Shown here: positions 56,516-63,487 of the stretch, in pieces | Layout of the letters: the number at the start of each line of letters is the position of its first letter | Numbering within the stretch: position 1 is the first letter of the stretch | NCBI GenBank assembly: GCA_963714155.1 | Contig: OY970236.1 | Coordinates: 124,001 to 188,000, forward strand | Direction of reading: 5' to 3' | From: VRUE01 sp963714155 | GTDB taxonomy: Bacteria > Actinomycetota > Thermoleophilia > Solirubrobacterales > 70-9 | Length of the DNA: 64,000 bases | Made by a program: the position numbers and the translations under genes | Notes under the pieces: model-generated | The model's database searches: none | Told to the model about the DNA's origin: nothing | What the model saw: the letters and a program-made list of their open reading frames with translations, nothing else

Positions 56516-58105
56516 GTGCGTTACCCGGTCGAGGACTTCAGCGATGCGGAGCGAGCCCTGCTCGCCCCTCACTTCACCAACCTCGATCGGCCCGTCTTCG
56601 CTTTGGTCAACCTGCCGGAGACGGTCAAGGGGGCGCTTTTTGCCCGCTATTCGCGCTATTCCGGGACAGTGCGCAGGCTCTATCTGGAAGAGTTTGCCGA
56701 GGATGCGGAGGCCGGGTCGAGGCCCTTTGACGGGGCCGAGGGTGAGCGTGCCGCAGGGCTCTACGAACGCGTCTTCCTCGGCTACGGCGATGACTCGATC
56801 GCCCAAGTCGGCGGCGCCCACGTCGCCTGCGAGTGGGTCTCCAACGTGCTCACCAAGGTCCTGCAGCGCGGCAGGCTCGCCGCCTACCTCGAGCAGTCGA
56901 CCCGCTACATCCCCTACGACAAGCCGATGTCGGTCGACGGCGGTTACCGCTACTACGCCAACGATGAGCTCGGTCCCGAGTTCGGCGCGGCGATGGACGC
57001 GGTCTTCTCGATCTACTCGGCTTCGCTGAAACGAGTCGAGGCCTGGGCGGCCGAGCGCTGGCCACGCGGCGACGGCGAACCCGAGGGCCCCTGGCAGCGC
57101 TCGATCCGAGCCAAGGCGCTCGACCTGCTGCGCGGGCTGCTGCCGGCGGCGACGCTGAGCCACGTCGGCATCTACGCCTCCGGCCAGGCCTACGAGCAGA
57201 TGCTGCTGCGGCTGATGGCCTCGCCGCTGCCGGAGGCGCGCGAGTACGGCGGCATGATTCTCAACGAGCTGAAGCAGGTGATGCCGAGCTTCGTCTCGCG
57301 GGTCGAGCGTCCCGACCGCGGCGGCGAGTGGATCGGCTACCTGCAGCAGCGCCGCGAGCAGACCGAGCAGTGGGTCTCCCGGCTCGGCCTCGACCGGCGC
57401 GGCGGCGGTGAGGCGAGCCCCTCGGTCGAGCTCGTCCACGTCGACGGCAGCGAAGAGAGCCTGCTCGCCGCCTGCCTGCTCGAGTCGGCCTCGGTGCCCG
57501 AGACCGAGGTGCTGGCCCGCCTCGACGTCCTCGACCGCGACGAGCGCACCGAGCTGCTGGCGGCGATGGTGGGCGAGCGCGCCAACCGCCGCCATCGCCC
57601 CGGCCGCGGCTTCGAGGCGCTGCGCTACCGCTTCGAGATCGTCTCCGACTACGGCGCCTTCCGCGACCTGCAGCGCCACCGCATGCTGACCGTGCAGTGG
57701 CAGCGCCTCGGCCCCGATTTGGGAGCAGGCATCCCCGACGAGGTCCGCGAAGCCGGCGCCGGCGATGAGTTCGAACGAGCCCTGGAGATCTCGCGCAACG
57801 AGTACGAGCGCCTGGTCACCGCCGGGCTCCACGAGCAGGCTCCCTACGCCCTCAGCCTCGCCTACCGCATCCGCTACACCCTCGACCTCAACGCCCGCGA
57901 GGCGATGCACCTGATCGAGCTCCGCTCAGGCCGCGAGGGTCATCCGACCTACCGGGCGGTCGCCCAGGCGATGCACGAGCGCATCGCGGCTATCCACCCC
58001 GGCATCGCCGCCGCCATGAGCTTCGTGGATACCTCCCAGGAGCCCCGCCTGGAGCGCATCATGAGCGAGATCCGGACCCACCGGAAACGGGCTGCTACGA
58101 GTTAA
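56516..58105 (+). CDS. Tandem-fused ThyX-like protein (FAD-dependent thymidylate synthase family)
   Basis: 529 residues, twice the usual ThyX length, formed by two ThyX-like halves. The ThyX signature RHRxxSxNExSxRY is split: the N-terminal half (near residue 118) reads RGRLAAYLEQSTRY, keeping Glu, Ser, Arg and Tyr of the second part, while the C-terminal half (near residue 389) reads RHRMLTVQWQRLG, keeping only the RHR. The C-terminal half also has the helix YRIRYTLDLNAREAMHLIELRSG, matching the substrate-Arg helix of ThyX. The protein may be a pseudo-dimeric thymidylate synthase or a diverged flavoprotein. No thyA is in the window. Confidence 0.72.
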   Translation: MRYPVEDFSDAERALLAPHFTNLDRPVFALVNLPETVKGALFARYSRYSGTVRRLYLEEFAEDAEAGSRPFDGAEGERAAGLYERVFLGYGDDSIAQVGGAHVACEWVSNVLTKVLQRGRLAAYLEQSTRYIPYDKPMSVDGGYRYYANDELGPEFGAAMDAVFSIYSASLKRVEAWAAERWPRGDGEPEGPWQRSIRAKALDLLRGLLPAATLSHVGIYASGQAYEQMLLRLMASPLPEAREYGGMILNELKQVMPSFVSRVERPDRGGEWIGYLQQRREQTEQWVSRLGLDRRGGGEASPSVELVHVDGSEESLLAACLLESASVPETEVLARLDVLDRDERTELLAAMVGERANRRHRPGRGFEALRYRFEIVSDYGAFRDLQRHRMLTVQWQRLGPDLGAGIPDEVREAGAGDEFERALEISRNEYERLVTAGLHEQAPYALSLAYRIRYTLDLNAREAMHLIELRSGREGHPTYRAVAQAMHERIAAIHPGIAAAMSFVDTSQEPRLERIMSEIRTHRKRAATS

Positions 58106-58113
58106 GAGAGTCC

Positions 58114-58944
58114 CTACCGGGACTGCTCTGCCCCGGCTGGATCCTCTGGTTCCTCGAGCTGAGGAGAAGGCTCATCGCCGGGTTCCGACTCCATGGCGGC
58201 GGCCGCTTTGTCCCCAGGTGTGGGCCACGGGATCGATTCACCGGTCGCCCAGGCCGGAGGCAGACTGTTGCGGCGGAGGAGCAGGATGCCGAAGTAGACG
58301 AACCAGACCAGGGTGAACTGGAAGAAGAGGAAGGAGACGGCGCCGAGGGCCACGCCGAGCGAGCCCCAGAAGCGGGTGAGCAGGCCGACCCGCATCGCGT
58401 GAAGGCAGGTGTAGACCATGGCGAAGAGGAAGCCGATCTGGCCGCCGAGGCCGAAGCCGGCGGCGAGCGGGCGCAAGGGCGCGTCGCTGATCGCTTCGTT
58501 GGCGATCTCGTCGGCGCGGTCGCTGTTGAGCGCGATGCCCTTGGCGATCAGGTGGGGGACTTCGCTGGAGACGAAGTCCGAGGCCGCATGCAGGGTCGAG
58601 ACGCCGCTGAGAATGGCGAGGATGGCGAGGAAGATCGGCGCGGCGATGACGACGCCGACGAGCTGGCCGCGCATCGCCTCGCTGCGCGCCTTGGCGGCGC
58701 GGAAGAGGTAGTAGAGCGGGGCGGCGAGCAGGCCGATGCCGATCGCCTGCAGGATGCTGGAGATCAGCTGCGCCGAGCGGTGGGCCTCGACGTTGCGCAG
58801 CAGCTCGGAATCGCCGCTGGCGCTGCCCACCCCCTGGCTCGCCACCACGATCGCGGCGACGACGAAGGCGACCGCGGCGAGAGCCGCGAAAGCGGCCGGT
58901 GTGGCCCAGCGCTCCTCCCAGGCCAAGACGTCTCGACGGTTCAC
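58114..58944 (-). CDS. Multi-helix hypothetical membrane protein
   Basis: 276 residues from GTG 58944. Six hydrophobic helices, the first after RRDVLAWEERWATPAAFAALAAVAFVVAA, and an extracytoplasmic loop between helices 1 and 2 (SGDSELLRNVEAHRSAQL). The C-terminal 45 residues are acidic and Pro-rich. I recognise no firm family. It is divergent from the next gene, and the two -10 boxes overlap at 58951-58957. It ends 9 bases from the convergent ThyX-like stop. Confidence 0.75.
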   Translation of the reverse strand: MNRRDVLAWEERWATPAAFAALAAVAFVVAAIVVASQGVGSASGDSELLRNVEAHRSAQLISSILQAIGIGLLAAPLYYLFRAAKARSEAMRGQLVGVVIAAPIFLAILAILSGVSTLHAASDFVSSEVPHLIAKGIALNSDRADEIANEAISDAPLRPLAAGFGLGGQIGFLFAMVYTCLHAMRVGLLTRFWGSLGVALGAVSFLFFQFTLVWFVYFGILLLRRNSLPPAWATGESIPWPTPGDKAAAAMESEPGDEPSPQLEEPEDPAGAEQSR

Positions 58945-58950
58945 GGCGCG

Positions 58951-58957
58951 TACGCTA
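58951..58957. promoter_or_regulatory. Overlapping divergent -10 boxes
   Basis: TACGCTA contains TACGCT for the plus gene (7 bases to ATG 58964) and, on the minus strand, TAGCGT for the membrane protein (7 bases to GTG 58944). If both are real, polymerase can occupy only one direction at a time. Confidence 0.45.
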
Positions 58958-58963
58958 CCGGCG

Positions 58964-59602
58964 ATGAGTTCGACGCGAGCCAGCGAACGCACACCGGTCG
59001 TTCCCCTCGAGGCGGGGGCGAGTCCGGAGAACCCACCCTGCCCGGCCTGCGGCGAGCCGCTCTTCGGCTGGATCGACGAGCGCCCGGGCCTGCGCGGGGC
59101 GGTCAAGCGCTGCGAGAGCTGTGGCCTGGGCGTGGCCGGCGATCCTGGCGGCGTCGAGGAGGCGCTCGCCGCACTGGACCGCCTCGGCAGCGCCGACGGC
59201 GTGCGCATCGCCGACCGGGCCGGCTTCGCCGCCTGGATTGGCGGCGCCGGCTGGGCCGGGCTCGAACCCGAAGGCCGCTACCTGTTCACGACCGAGGCCG
59301 TGCGCCGCCTCGTCGCCAACCGCGACCAGGTCATCGCCAAGGCACGCTGGGCGCCCGGCGCCGGCATCGCGGTGATGTGGCAGACCGTGCTCAACGGCTT
59401 CACCTTCGGCCGCAACGTCGCCCTGGCCGCCTTCGGCCGCAGCACCCCCGCCATCGCCGAGCGCCCCTGGCAACGCCGCCTCGACGCCCTGATCAGCGTC
59501 GTCGTCGCCATACCGGCCTTCATCGCCGCCGTGCCCCTGGAGCTGATCGCCGCGATCTTCCGCCGCGGCGCCGCAACCAAGCTGCGCTTCGAACTGCTCT
59601 AA
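58964..59602 (+). CDS. Hypothetical protein with an N-terminal zinc ribbon and a C-terminal helix
   Basis: 212 residues. A zinc ribbon-like pair, CPACGE...CESCGLG (about residues 26-54), is followed by a soluble alpha/beta part and a strongly hydrophobic helix near the end (LISVVVAIPAFIAAVPLELIAAIF). A middle segment, TVLNGFTFGRNVALAAFGR, resembles a small alpha region seen in some SAM-methyltransferase-linked proteins, but this is weak. Function unknown. Probably leaderless. Confidence 0.65.
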   Translation: MSSTRASERTPVVPLEAGASPENPPCPACGEPLFGWIDERPGLRGAVKRCESCGLGVAGDPGGVEEALAALDRLGSADGVRIADRAGFAAWIGGAGWAGLEPEGRYLFTTEAVRRLVANRDQVIAKARWAPGAGIAVMWQTVLNGFTFGRNVALAAFGRSTPAIAERPWQRRLDALISVVVAIPAFIAAVPLELIAAIFRRGAATKLRFELL

Positions 59603-59614
59603 AGAGACGCCGCG

Positions 59615-59884
59615 CTAGGAGAGGCCTTCGCGGGCCTCGCGCACGAGGGTGACGGCCTCTGGGAAGAGGACGCGGATCGCGTCGCGGACCTGCATCGCCT
59701 GTTGATCGGGCCCGCCGGTGAGGTCGAGCTGGCCGATCGAGGCGACGGTCATCTCGACCGCCAGCTTGATCGCGTTATCGGCCCAGGCGACGCGCTGGGA
59801 GGACTGCATCTGCTCCGAGAGCTCCTCCATGCGGGCGCGGAACTCGTCGGGGTCCCCAAAGAGGTTGAAGGGGCTGCCCTCCAT
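59615..59884 (-). CDS. Hypothetical small soluble protein
   Basis: 89 residues from ATG 59884 (ATG 59893 adds three). SPFNLFGDPDEFRARMEELSEQMQSSQRVAWADNAIKLAVEMTVASIGQLDLTG is helical, with regular Glu/Gln/Met spacing like a small coiled-coil or helical-hairpin protein. No family recognised. It is convergent with the zinc-ribbon gene, 12 bases apart. Confidence 0.6.
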   Translation of the reverse strand: MEGSPFNLFGDPDEFRARMEELSEQMQSSQRVAWADNAIKLAVEMTVASIGQLDLTGGPDQQAMQVRDAIRVLFPEAVTLVREAREGLS

Positions 59885-59960
59885 TAGCCACATGAAAGCA
59901 GAAGGCGGTTGCGAGACAAAGTCGTGACACCCTGCGCGCCACCCGCGCGCTCCGCCTTCC

Positions 59961-59966
59961 TAGCGT
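59961..59966 (+). promoter_or_regulatory. Likely -10 box of the pilin-like gene
   Basis: TAGCGT ends 7 bases before GTG 59974; no Shine-Dalgarno sequence. Confidence 0.35.
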
Positions 59967-59973
59967 CCTCACC

Positions 59974-60633
59974 GTGCACCACGGGCGCAGATCGGAGCGG
60001 GGATCGGCGAGCGTCGAGCAGGCTGGTCTGGTCGCGCTGATCGCCCTGCTGCTGCTCGCCGCGATCGCGGCAGTCGCCGCTGGCGGTGAAATCGACGCCG
60101 GCCGCACCCTGGCGGGGACGATCTCCAAGCGAATCGCCTGTGCGCCGCGATTGCCGGACGATTGCCGCCACCATCCCCTCGTCCCCGCCTACGGCTGGCC
60201 CCTGGCGCGCCTCGCCCGCGCCCTGGCGCCACCACCGGCGGCACTGCCCGGCCCCTCCGGCCTCCCCCTCGTCCCCGTCGACTTCCGCTACTGCCGACGC
60301 GAAAGCTGCGCAGTCGCCACCGGCAGCCACCTGACCGCCTCCCGCCGTCGTGTCACCGCCTTCACCCAGGTCGACGACCGCCGGCGCTCGCTCGGCTGGG
60401 TCGAGCTGACCTACTGGCTCTACCGCCCGTCGATCGGCTGGGAAGCGGTGCGCCGCCGGGCGACCCAGGCCGATGTCGAAGCCGCGGCCGGCACCGAGGT
60501 CCGAACCGAGGACGACCCCGCCCTAGTCCCGCTCGAGACCCTCCCCGGCCGCAACCACTACGCCTTCCCCGCCTCCGAACGGCCGCCCTGGCAGTGGCGC
60601 GTCGCTGGTCGCTACCCGGGCTGGTCGAGCTAG
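59974..60633 (+). CDS. TadE-like/pilin-like N-terminal protein of unknown function
   Basis: 219 residues. The N-terminus RRSERGSASVEQAGLVALIALLLLAAIAAVAAGG has the short basic lead, a Gly cleavage-like site and Glu at +5, followed by one hydrophobic helix, as in TadE/type IV pilin-like proteins. The remainder is soluble with two Cys pairs (CAPRLPDDC and CRRESC), suggesting disulfides outside the cell. The C-terminal part (VELTYWLYRPSIGWEAV to ERPPWQWRVAGRYPGWSS) is partly duplicated as a pseudogene downstream. No tad genes are nearby. Confidence 0.65.
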   Translation: MHHGRRSERGSASVEQAGLVALIALLLLAAIAAVAAGGEIDAGRTLAGTISKRIACAPRLPDDCRHHPLVPAYGWPLARLARALAPPPAALPGPSGLPLVPVDFRYCRRESCAVATGSHLTASRRRVTAFTQVDDRRRSLGWVELTYWLYRPSIGWEAVRRRATQADVEAAAGTEVRTEDDPALVPLETLPGRNHYAFPASERPPWQWRVAGRYPGWSS

Positions 60634-60986
60634 GCCCTGGCGGTCAACCAGCGCCGGCGGAGGAAATCGAACACCTTGCGGACGCCGACCAAGATCAGCA
60701 TCAAGTTCCCCGCAAGGCTCAGGAAGAGAACAAAGAAGATGAATCCGAAGTCGTATTCGAGACCACCATTGGAGTCGCTTTCAGGCATGTGGCCGGTCAA
60801 TTCAAGAGCCACTCCAGCAATGAGTGGACCGACGAGGGCGGCCACGACCCACCATCGGCCGACGACGAGAGGCAGGAGGAGTACCGAGGCGTATAGGACG
60901 ATGCCCCACACGTCGCCCAGGCCAAGCAATACCCCCATCGCAACCCCAGCGACTACTGTCAAAACCACACCAGCCTTGGTGCTCAT
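60630..60986 (-). CDS. Small three-to-four-helix membrane protein
   Basis: 118 residues with hydrophobic segments VVLTVVAGVAMGVLLGLGDVWGIVLYASVLLLPLVV, WWVVAALVGPLIAGVALEL and FGFIFFVLFLSLAGNLMLILVG, and a basic end (RKVFDFLRRRW). No family recognised. Its stop overlaps the convergent pilin-like stop by 4 bases. It sits between the pilin-like gene and its pseudogene copy, so the duplication spans it. Confidence 0.65.
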   Translation of the reverse strand: MSTKAGVVLTVVAGVAMGVLLGLGDVWGIVLYASVLLLPLVVGRWWVVAALVGPLIAGVALELTGHMPESDSNGGLEYDFGFIFFVLFLSLAGNLMLILVGVRKVFDFLRRRWLTARA

Positions 60987-61028
60987 ACCGGACCGTACCC
61001 AGGTCGGGTAGCGCCGTTACTCAACCGG

Positions 61029-61279
61029 GTGCTCCAAACGCAGCGGCGTCCATTTACTAATTGGCTTTATTTACCCGGCCTCGGCTGGGAACGCAGCGTG
61101 CACCGTGCCAACCAGTCGCTGGTCGAAGCTGCCGGCAACATCCCCGTCCTCGACCAAGACGGCCCCGCCCTGGTCCCGCTCGAGACCTTCCCGGCCGCAA
61201 CCACTACGACTTCCCCAGCTCCGAACGCCCGCCCTGGCAGTGGCGCATCGCGGGCCACTATCCCGGCTGGTCAAGCTAA
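61029..61279 (+). pseudogene. Frameshifted partial duplicate of the pilin-like gene
   Basis: One frame reads FTNWLYLPGLGWERSVHRAN and then QSLVEAAGNIPVLDQDGPALVPLETFP; the match continues in the next frame as GRNHYDFPSSERPPWQWRIA and GHYPGWSS with a stop. This parallels the C-terminal 75 residues of the gene at 59974-60633 (LVPLETLPGRNHYAFPASERPPWQW). Comparison of the two DNA copies places a single-base deletion near 61188. The N-terminal part is missing, so this is a decayed remnant. Confidence 0.85.
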
Positions 61280-61280
61280 A

Positions 61281-61307
61281 GCATCATGACAGCAAGCGAC
61301 ATGATGC
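61281..61307. promoter_or_regulatory. Candidate operator of the VapBC pair
   Basis: GCATCATG (61281-61288) and CATGATGC (61300-61307) form a perfect inverted repeat just upstream of the antitoxin start, the usual place for autoregulation by a VapBC complex. A further ATGATGC-like copy follows at 61309-61315. Confidence 0.6.
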
Positions 61308-61320
61308 AATGATGCTTCTT

Positions 61321-61584
61321 ATGCGAACGACCGTCACCCTGGATCCCGACGTGGCCGCCAAGCTCAAAGAGGAGATGCGCAGGAAGGACATCTCCTTCAA
61401 GGAGGCGCTCAACTCGAGCGTGAGGCGCGGCCTCGGGCAGGGCGAGGCAAAGTCCCGGCCCTACAAGCTCCCTCCCCCTCAGCAGATGAAAGCCAGGCCC
61501 GGAGTCAATCTCGACAAGGCCCTGCAACTGGCCGGTGAACTCGAAGACGCCGAGACGATTCGCAAGCTTCATCTCGGCAAGTGA
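61321..61584 (+). CDS. VapB-type antitoxin
   Basis: 87 residues (an ATG at 61312 would add three). MRTTVTLDPDVAAKLKEEMRRKDISFKEALNSSVRRGL is a ribbon-helix-helix DNA-binding domain. The remainder (RPYKLPPPQQMKARPGVNLDKALQLAGELED) is the toxin-neutralising tail. It overlaps the PIN toxin by 4 bases and has an inverted repeat upstream. Confidence 0.85.
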   Translation: MRTTVTLDPDVAAKLKEEMRRKDISFKEALNSSVRRGLGQGEAKSRPYKLPPPQQMKARPGVNLDKALQLAGELEDAETIRKLHLGK

Positions 61585-62012
61585 AGCTGCCAGACGTCAA
61601 CCTGCTGGTCTACGCGGCCGACGACTCGTCCCCCCACTACGCGCGGGCCAGACCCTGGCTCGAGCGGACCCTCTCGGAGACCGAGGAGGTGGGCTTCGCC
61701 TGGATGGTCCTGCTTGGCTTTCTCCGTATCTCGACCAACTCCGCCGCGTTCGGCAACGCCCTTTCTCCCGACCGTGCCTTCGAATACATCGACAGCTGGC
61801 TCGACTCGCCCGTGGCGACTGTTGTTCACCCGAGCGAGCGGCACGCCGGCCACATGCGCAACCTGCTCATGCCACTCGGCACCGCCGGCAACCTGACCAA
61901 CGACGCGCACCTCGCCGCGTTGGCGATCGAACACGGCGCCGAGCTCTGTTCCAGCGACAACGACTTCTCGCGTTTCGAGGGCGTCCGCTGGGTCAATCCG
62001 CTGGCTCGCTGA
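61581..62012 (+). CDS. VapC-type PIN-domain toxin
   Basis: 143 residues from a GTG overlapping the antitoxin stop (GTGA). The PIN-domain acids are visible: Asp in LPDVNLLVYA, Glu/Gly region in VGFAWMVLLGFLRIST, Asp in LTNDAHLAALA and Asp in SSDNDFSRFEGVRWVNPL. VapC toxins are Mg-dependent RNases that cut tRNA or rRNA. All key acids seem present, so the toxin is probably active. Confidence 0.88.
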   Translation: MKLPDVNLLVYAADDSSPHYARARPWLERTLSETEEVGFAWMVLLGFLRISTNSAAFGNALSPDRAFEYIDSWLDSPVATVVHPSERHAGHMRNLLMPLGTAGNLTNDAHLAALAIEHGAELCSSDNDFSRFEGVRWVNPLAR

Positions 62013-62063
62013 GCCCTTAGTTCCAGCGAGGGTGTACCGCCGCTTGCCTGCCGGCGACCAGCC

Positions 62064-62069
62064 TAGACT
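62064..62069 (+). promoter_or_regulatory. Possible -10 box of the tail-anchored protein gene
   Basis: TAGACT ends 9 bases before ATG 62079. Confidence 0.3.
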
Positions 62070-62078
62070 GACAGGCCG

Positions 62079-62669
62079 ATGATCGAGCCGATCCACAGCC
62101 GACAAGAAGACTGGGAGGGATGGCCGTTCTCGTCCGTGGCGGAGCTCGCGGAGTGCGCGGCTGAACTTGAGGAGCTCGTTCGCGAGGCAAGTGGCGGCGA
62201 GCCCCCCTGGACTTCGATTGAAGTCATGTACGAGGACAGGGAGTACCAGCCAAAGTCGGTGGAGGAGTTCGCCGAGGCGGCGGACGAACTCGACATGGAG
62301 GGTCTGCGATGGGTCACTGTCATGTTCCACCGAGAGGACTCAGACCCCGTAGGGGCAACCATTGGCATCGAAGGCGGAACGTCCGTACGCCGCGAAACGA
62401 GACTGAGGGTGAGCGGCCGGAGGAAGACGGCCGTGGATGGCGTGAACGTCGGCGGCAAGGCGGTCATTGAGCGCTGGGTAGAGAACGCACGGGAGCGTAG
62501 TGCCCACGAGGCTGCGTCGGCTGAGCCCGCAGGGAGCCGGCCTACCTCGGCGCAGGCCGGCTGGCGGCGCTTCCTCGCCCATCCCTACTCGATCCAGATT
62601 GTCGGCGGGATCGTCGCCGGGGTGGTCGTCCTCGTGATCGCCGTCGTCGTGTTTAGCCAGGGCGGCTAG
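62079..62669 (+). CDS. Hypothetical protein with a C-terminal membrane anchor
   Basis: 196 residues. The N-terminal 150 residues are soluble and acidic with the pattern SVAELAECAAELEELV, TSIEVMYEDREYQPKSVEEFAEAADELDMEGLRWVTVMFHR, a likely alpha/beta sensor-like domain. One helix near the end (IVGGIVAGVVVLVIAVVVFS) anchors it, with nearly no tail behind, so the soluble domain should face the cytoplasm. Codon use is less GC-biased than in nearby genes. No family recognised. Confidence 0.65.
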   Translation: MIEPIHSRQEDWEGWPFSSVAELAECAAELEELVREASGGEPPWTSIEVMYEDREYQPKSVEEFAEAADELDMEGLRWVTVMFHREDSDPVGATIGIEGGTSVRRETRLRVSGRRKTAVDGVNVGGKAVIERWVENARERSAHEAASAEPAGSRPTSAQAGWRRFLAHPYSIQIVGGIVAGVVVLVIAVVVFSQGG

Positions 62670-62694
62670 CAAGCCACGGACCCAGGAGGCGGAA

Positions 62695-63372
62695 ATGCTG
62701 CTCTCAGCTCACATCTGCGATCTCGACCTTCGGAGCGCGTCACGGGTCCTGCGCCACCCGCCAAAGCCCGCCGAGGTGCCGGGACTCCGGTACGCCGAGA
62801 CCGTGGTCACGGCGCCACTCGGCGGCAACCTCCTCCCCGCGCCCCGCCTCAGCCCGGTGGCGATGATCGCCGCCTGGGAGAGCGACGAGGCGTTCGAAGA
62901 GTTCTCCGCCGGCCGGCACCCGGTAGCCGGTCCGCTCTCTTCCGGTTGGCAGGTGCGCCTGCAGCCCCTGCACGTCTACGGCAACTGGCCCGGCCTGTCC
63001 GGCCTGCCCGAGGGCGAAGTCAAGATCGGCGACGAGGAGCCAGTTGCCGCCCTGACGCTGGGCCGCCCGCGACTGGGCCGCCTGCCGGCCTTCCTCAAAG
63101 CCAGCGCTCGCGCCGAGGCCGAGGCCGTCGCCAACCCCGACGTCCTGGCCCTGATCGGCCTCGCCCGGCCGCCCCGGCTCGTCTCGACCTTCTCGCTCTG
63201 GCGTAACGTCGCGGCGATGCGCGCCTACGCCCGCGGCAGCAGCGACGGCGCCCACCCAACCGCTACCAAGGCCGACCGGGCGAACCCCTTCCACCACGAC
63301 TCGGCCTTCATCCGCTTCCGCCCCTACGCCTCGCAGGGCAGCTGGGACGGCCGCGACCCGCTCGCTGCCTGA
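62695..63372 (+). CDS. CrtA-like (spheroidene monooxygenase-type) protein
   Basis: 225 residues, start with GGAGG 5-6 bases upstream. Two ferredoxin-like ABM halves: MIAAWESDEAFEEFSAG and LVSTFSLWRNVAAMRAYARGSSDGAHPTATKADRANPFHHDSAFIRFRPYASQGSWDGRDPL. The last part is the conserved end of CrtA-like heme proteins, with His residues that could bind heme. No carotenoid genes are near, so the substrate need not be a carotenoid. Confidence 0.65.
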   Translation: MLLSAHICDLDLRSASRVLRHPPKPAEVPGLRYAETVVTAPLGGNLLPAPRLSPVAMIAAWESDEAFEEFSAGRHPVAGPLSSGWQVRLQPLHVYGNWPGLSGLPEGEVKIGDEEPVAALTLGRPRLGRLPAFLKASARAEAEAVANPDVLALIGLARPPRLVSTFSLWRNVAAMRAYARGSSDGAHPTATKADRANPFHHDSAFIRFRPYASQGSWDGRDPLAA

Positions 63373-63380
63373 CCGCTGAC

Positions 63381-63487
63381 GACGAGGCGGCGTCAGACGT
63401 CGTCAGGCAAGGACGCAGGGAGCCCGAATAGCAGCGCTATTCGGGCGACTGAGGACGCAGCATGGCGGCGTCTGACGCCGCCTCGTC
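63381..63487. repeat. Palindromic element, 58-base core family, copy 2
   Basis: Arms of 19 bases at 63381-63399 and 63469-63487 are exact reverse complements. The core at 63406-63463 matches that of copy 1 (11481-11538) with 4 differences in 58 bases; the inner stem GCCCGAATAGC is identical (63422-63446). The arms of the two copies are unrelated. It lies between convergent genes, and the stop of the minus gene (63437) is inside it. Confidence 0.92.

Noticed and set aside
62695..63372. A carotenoid biosynthesis cluster around the CrtA-like gene
   Set aside because: No phytoene synthase, desaturase or other crt gene is within the window.
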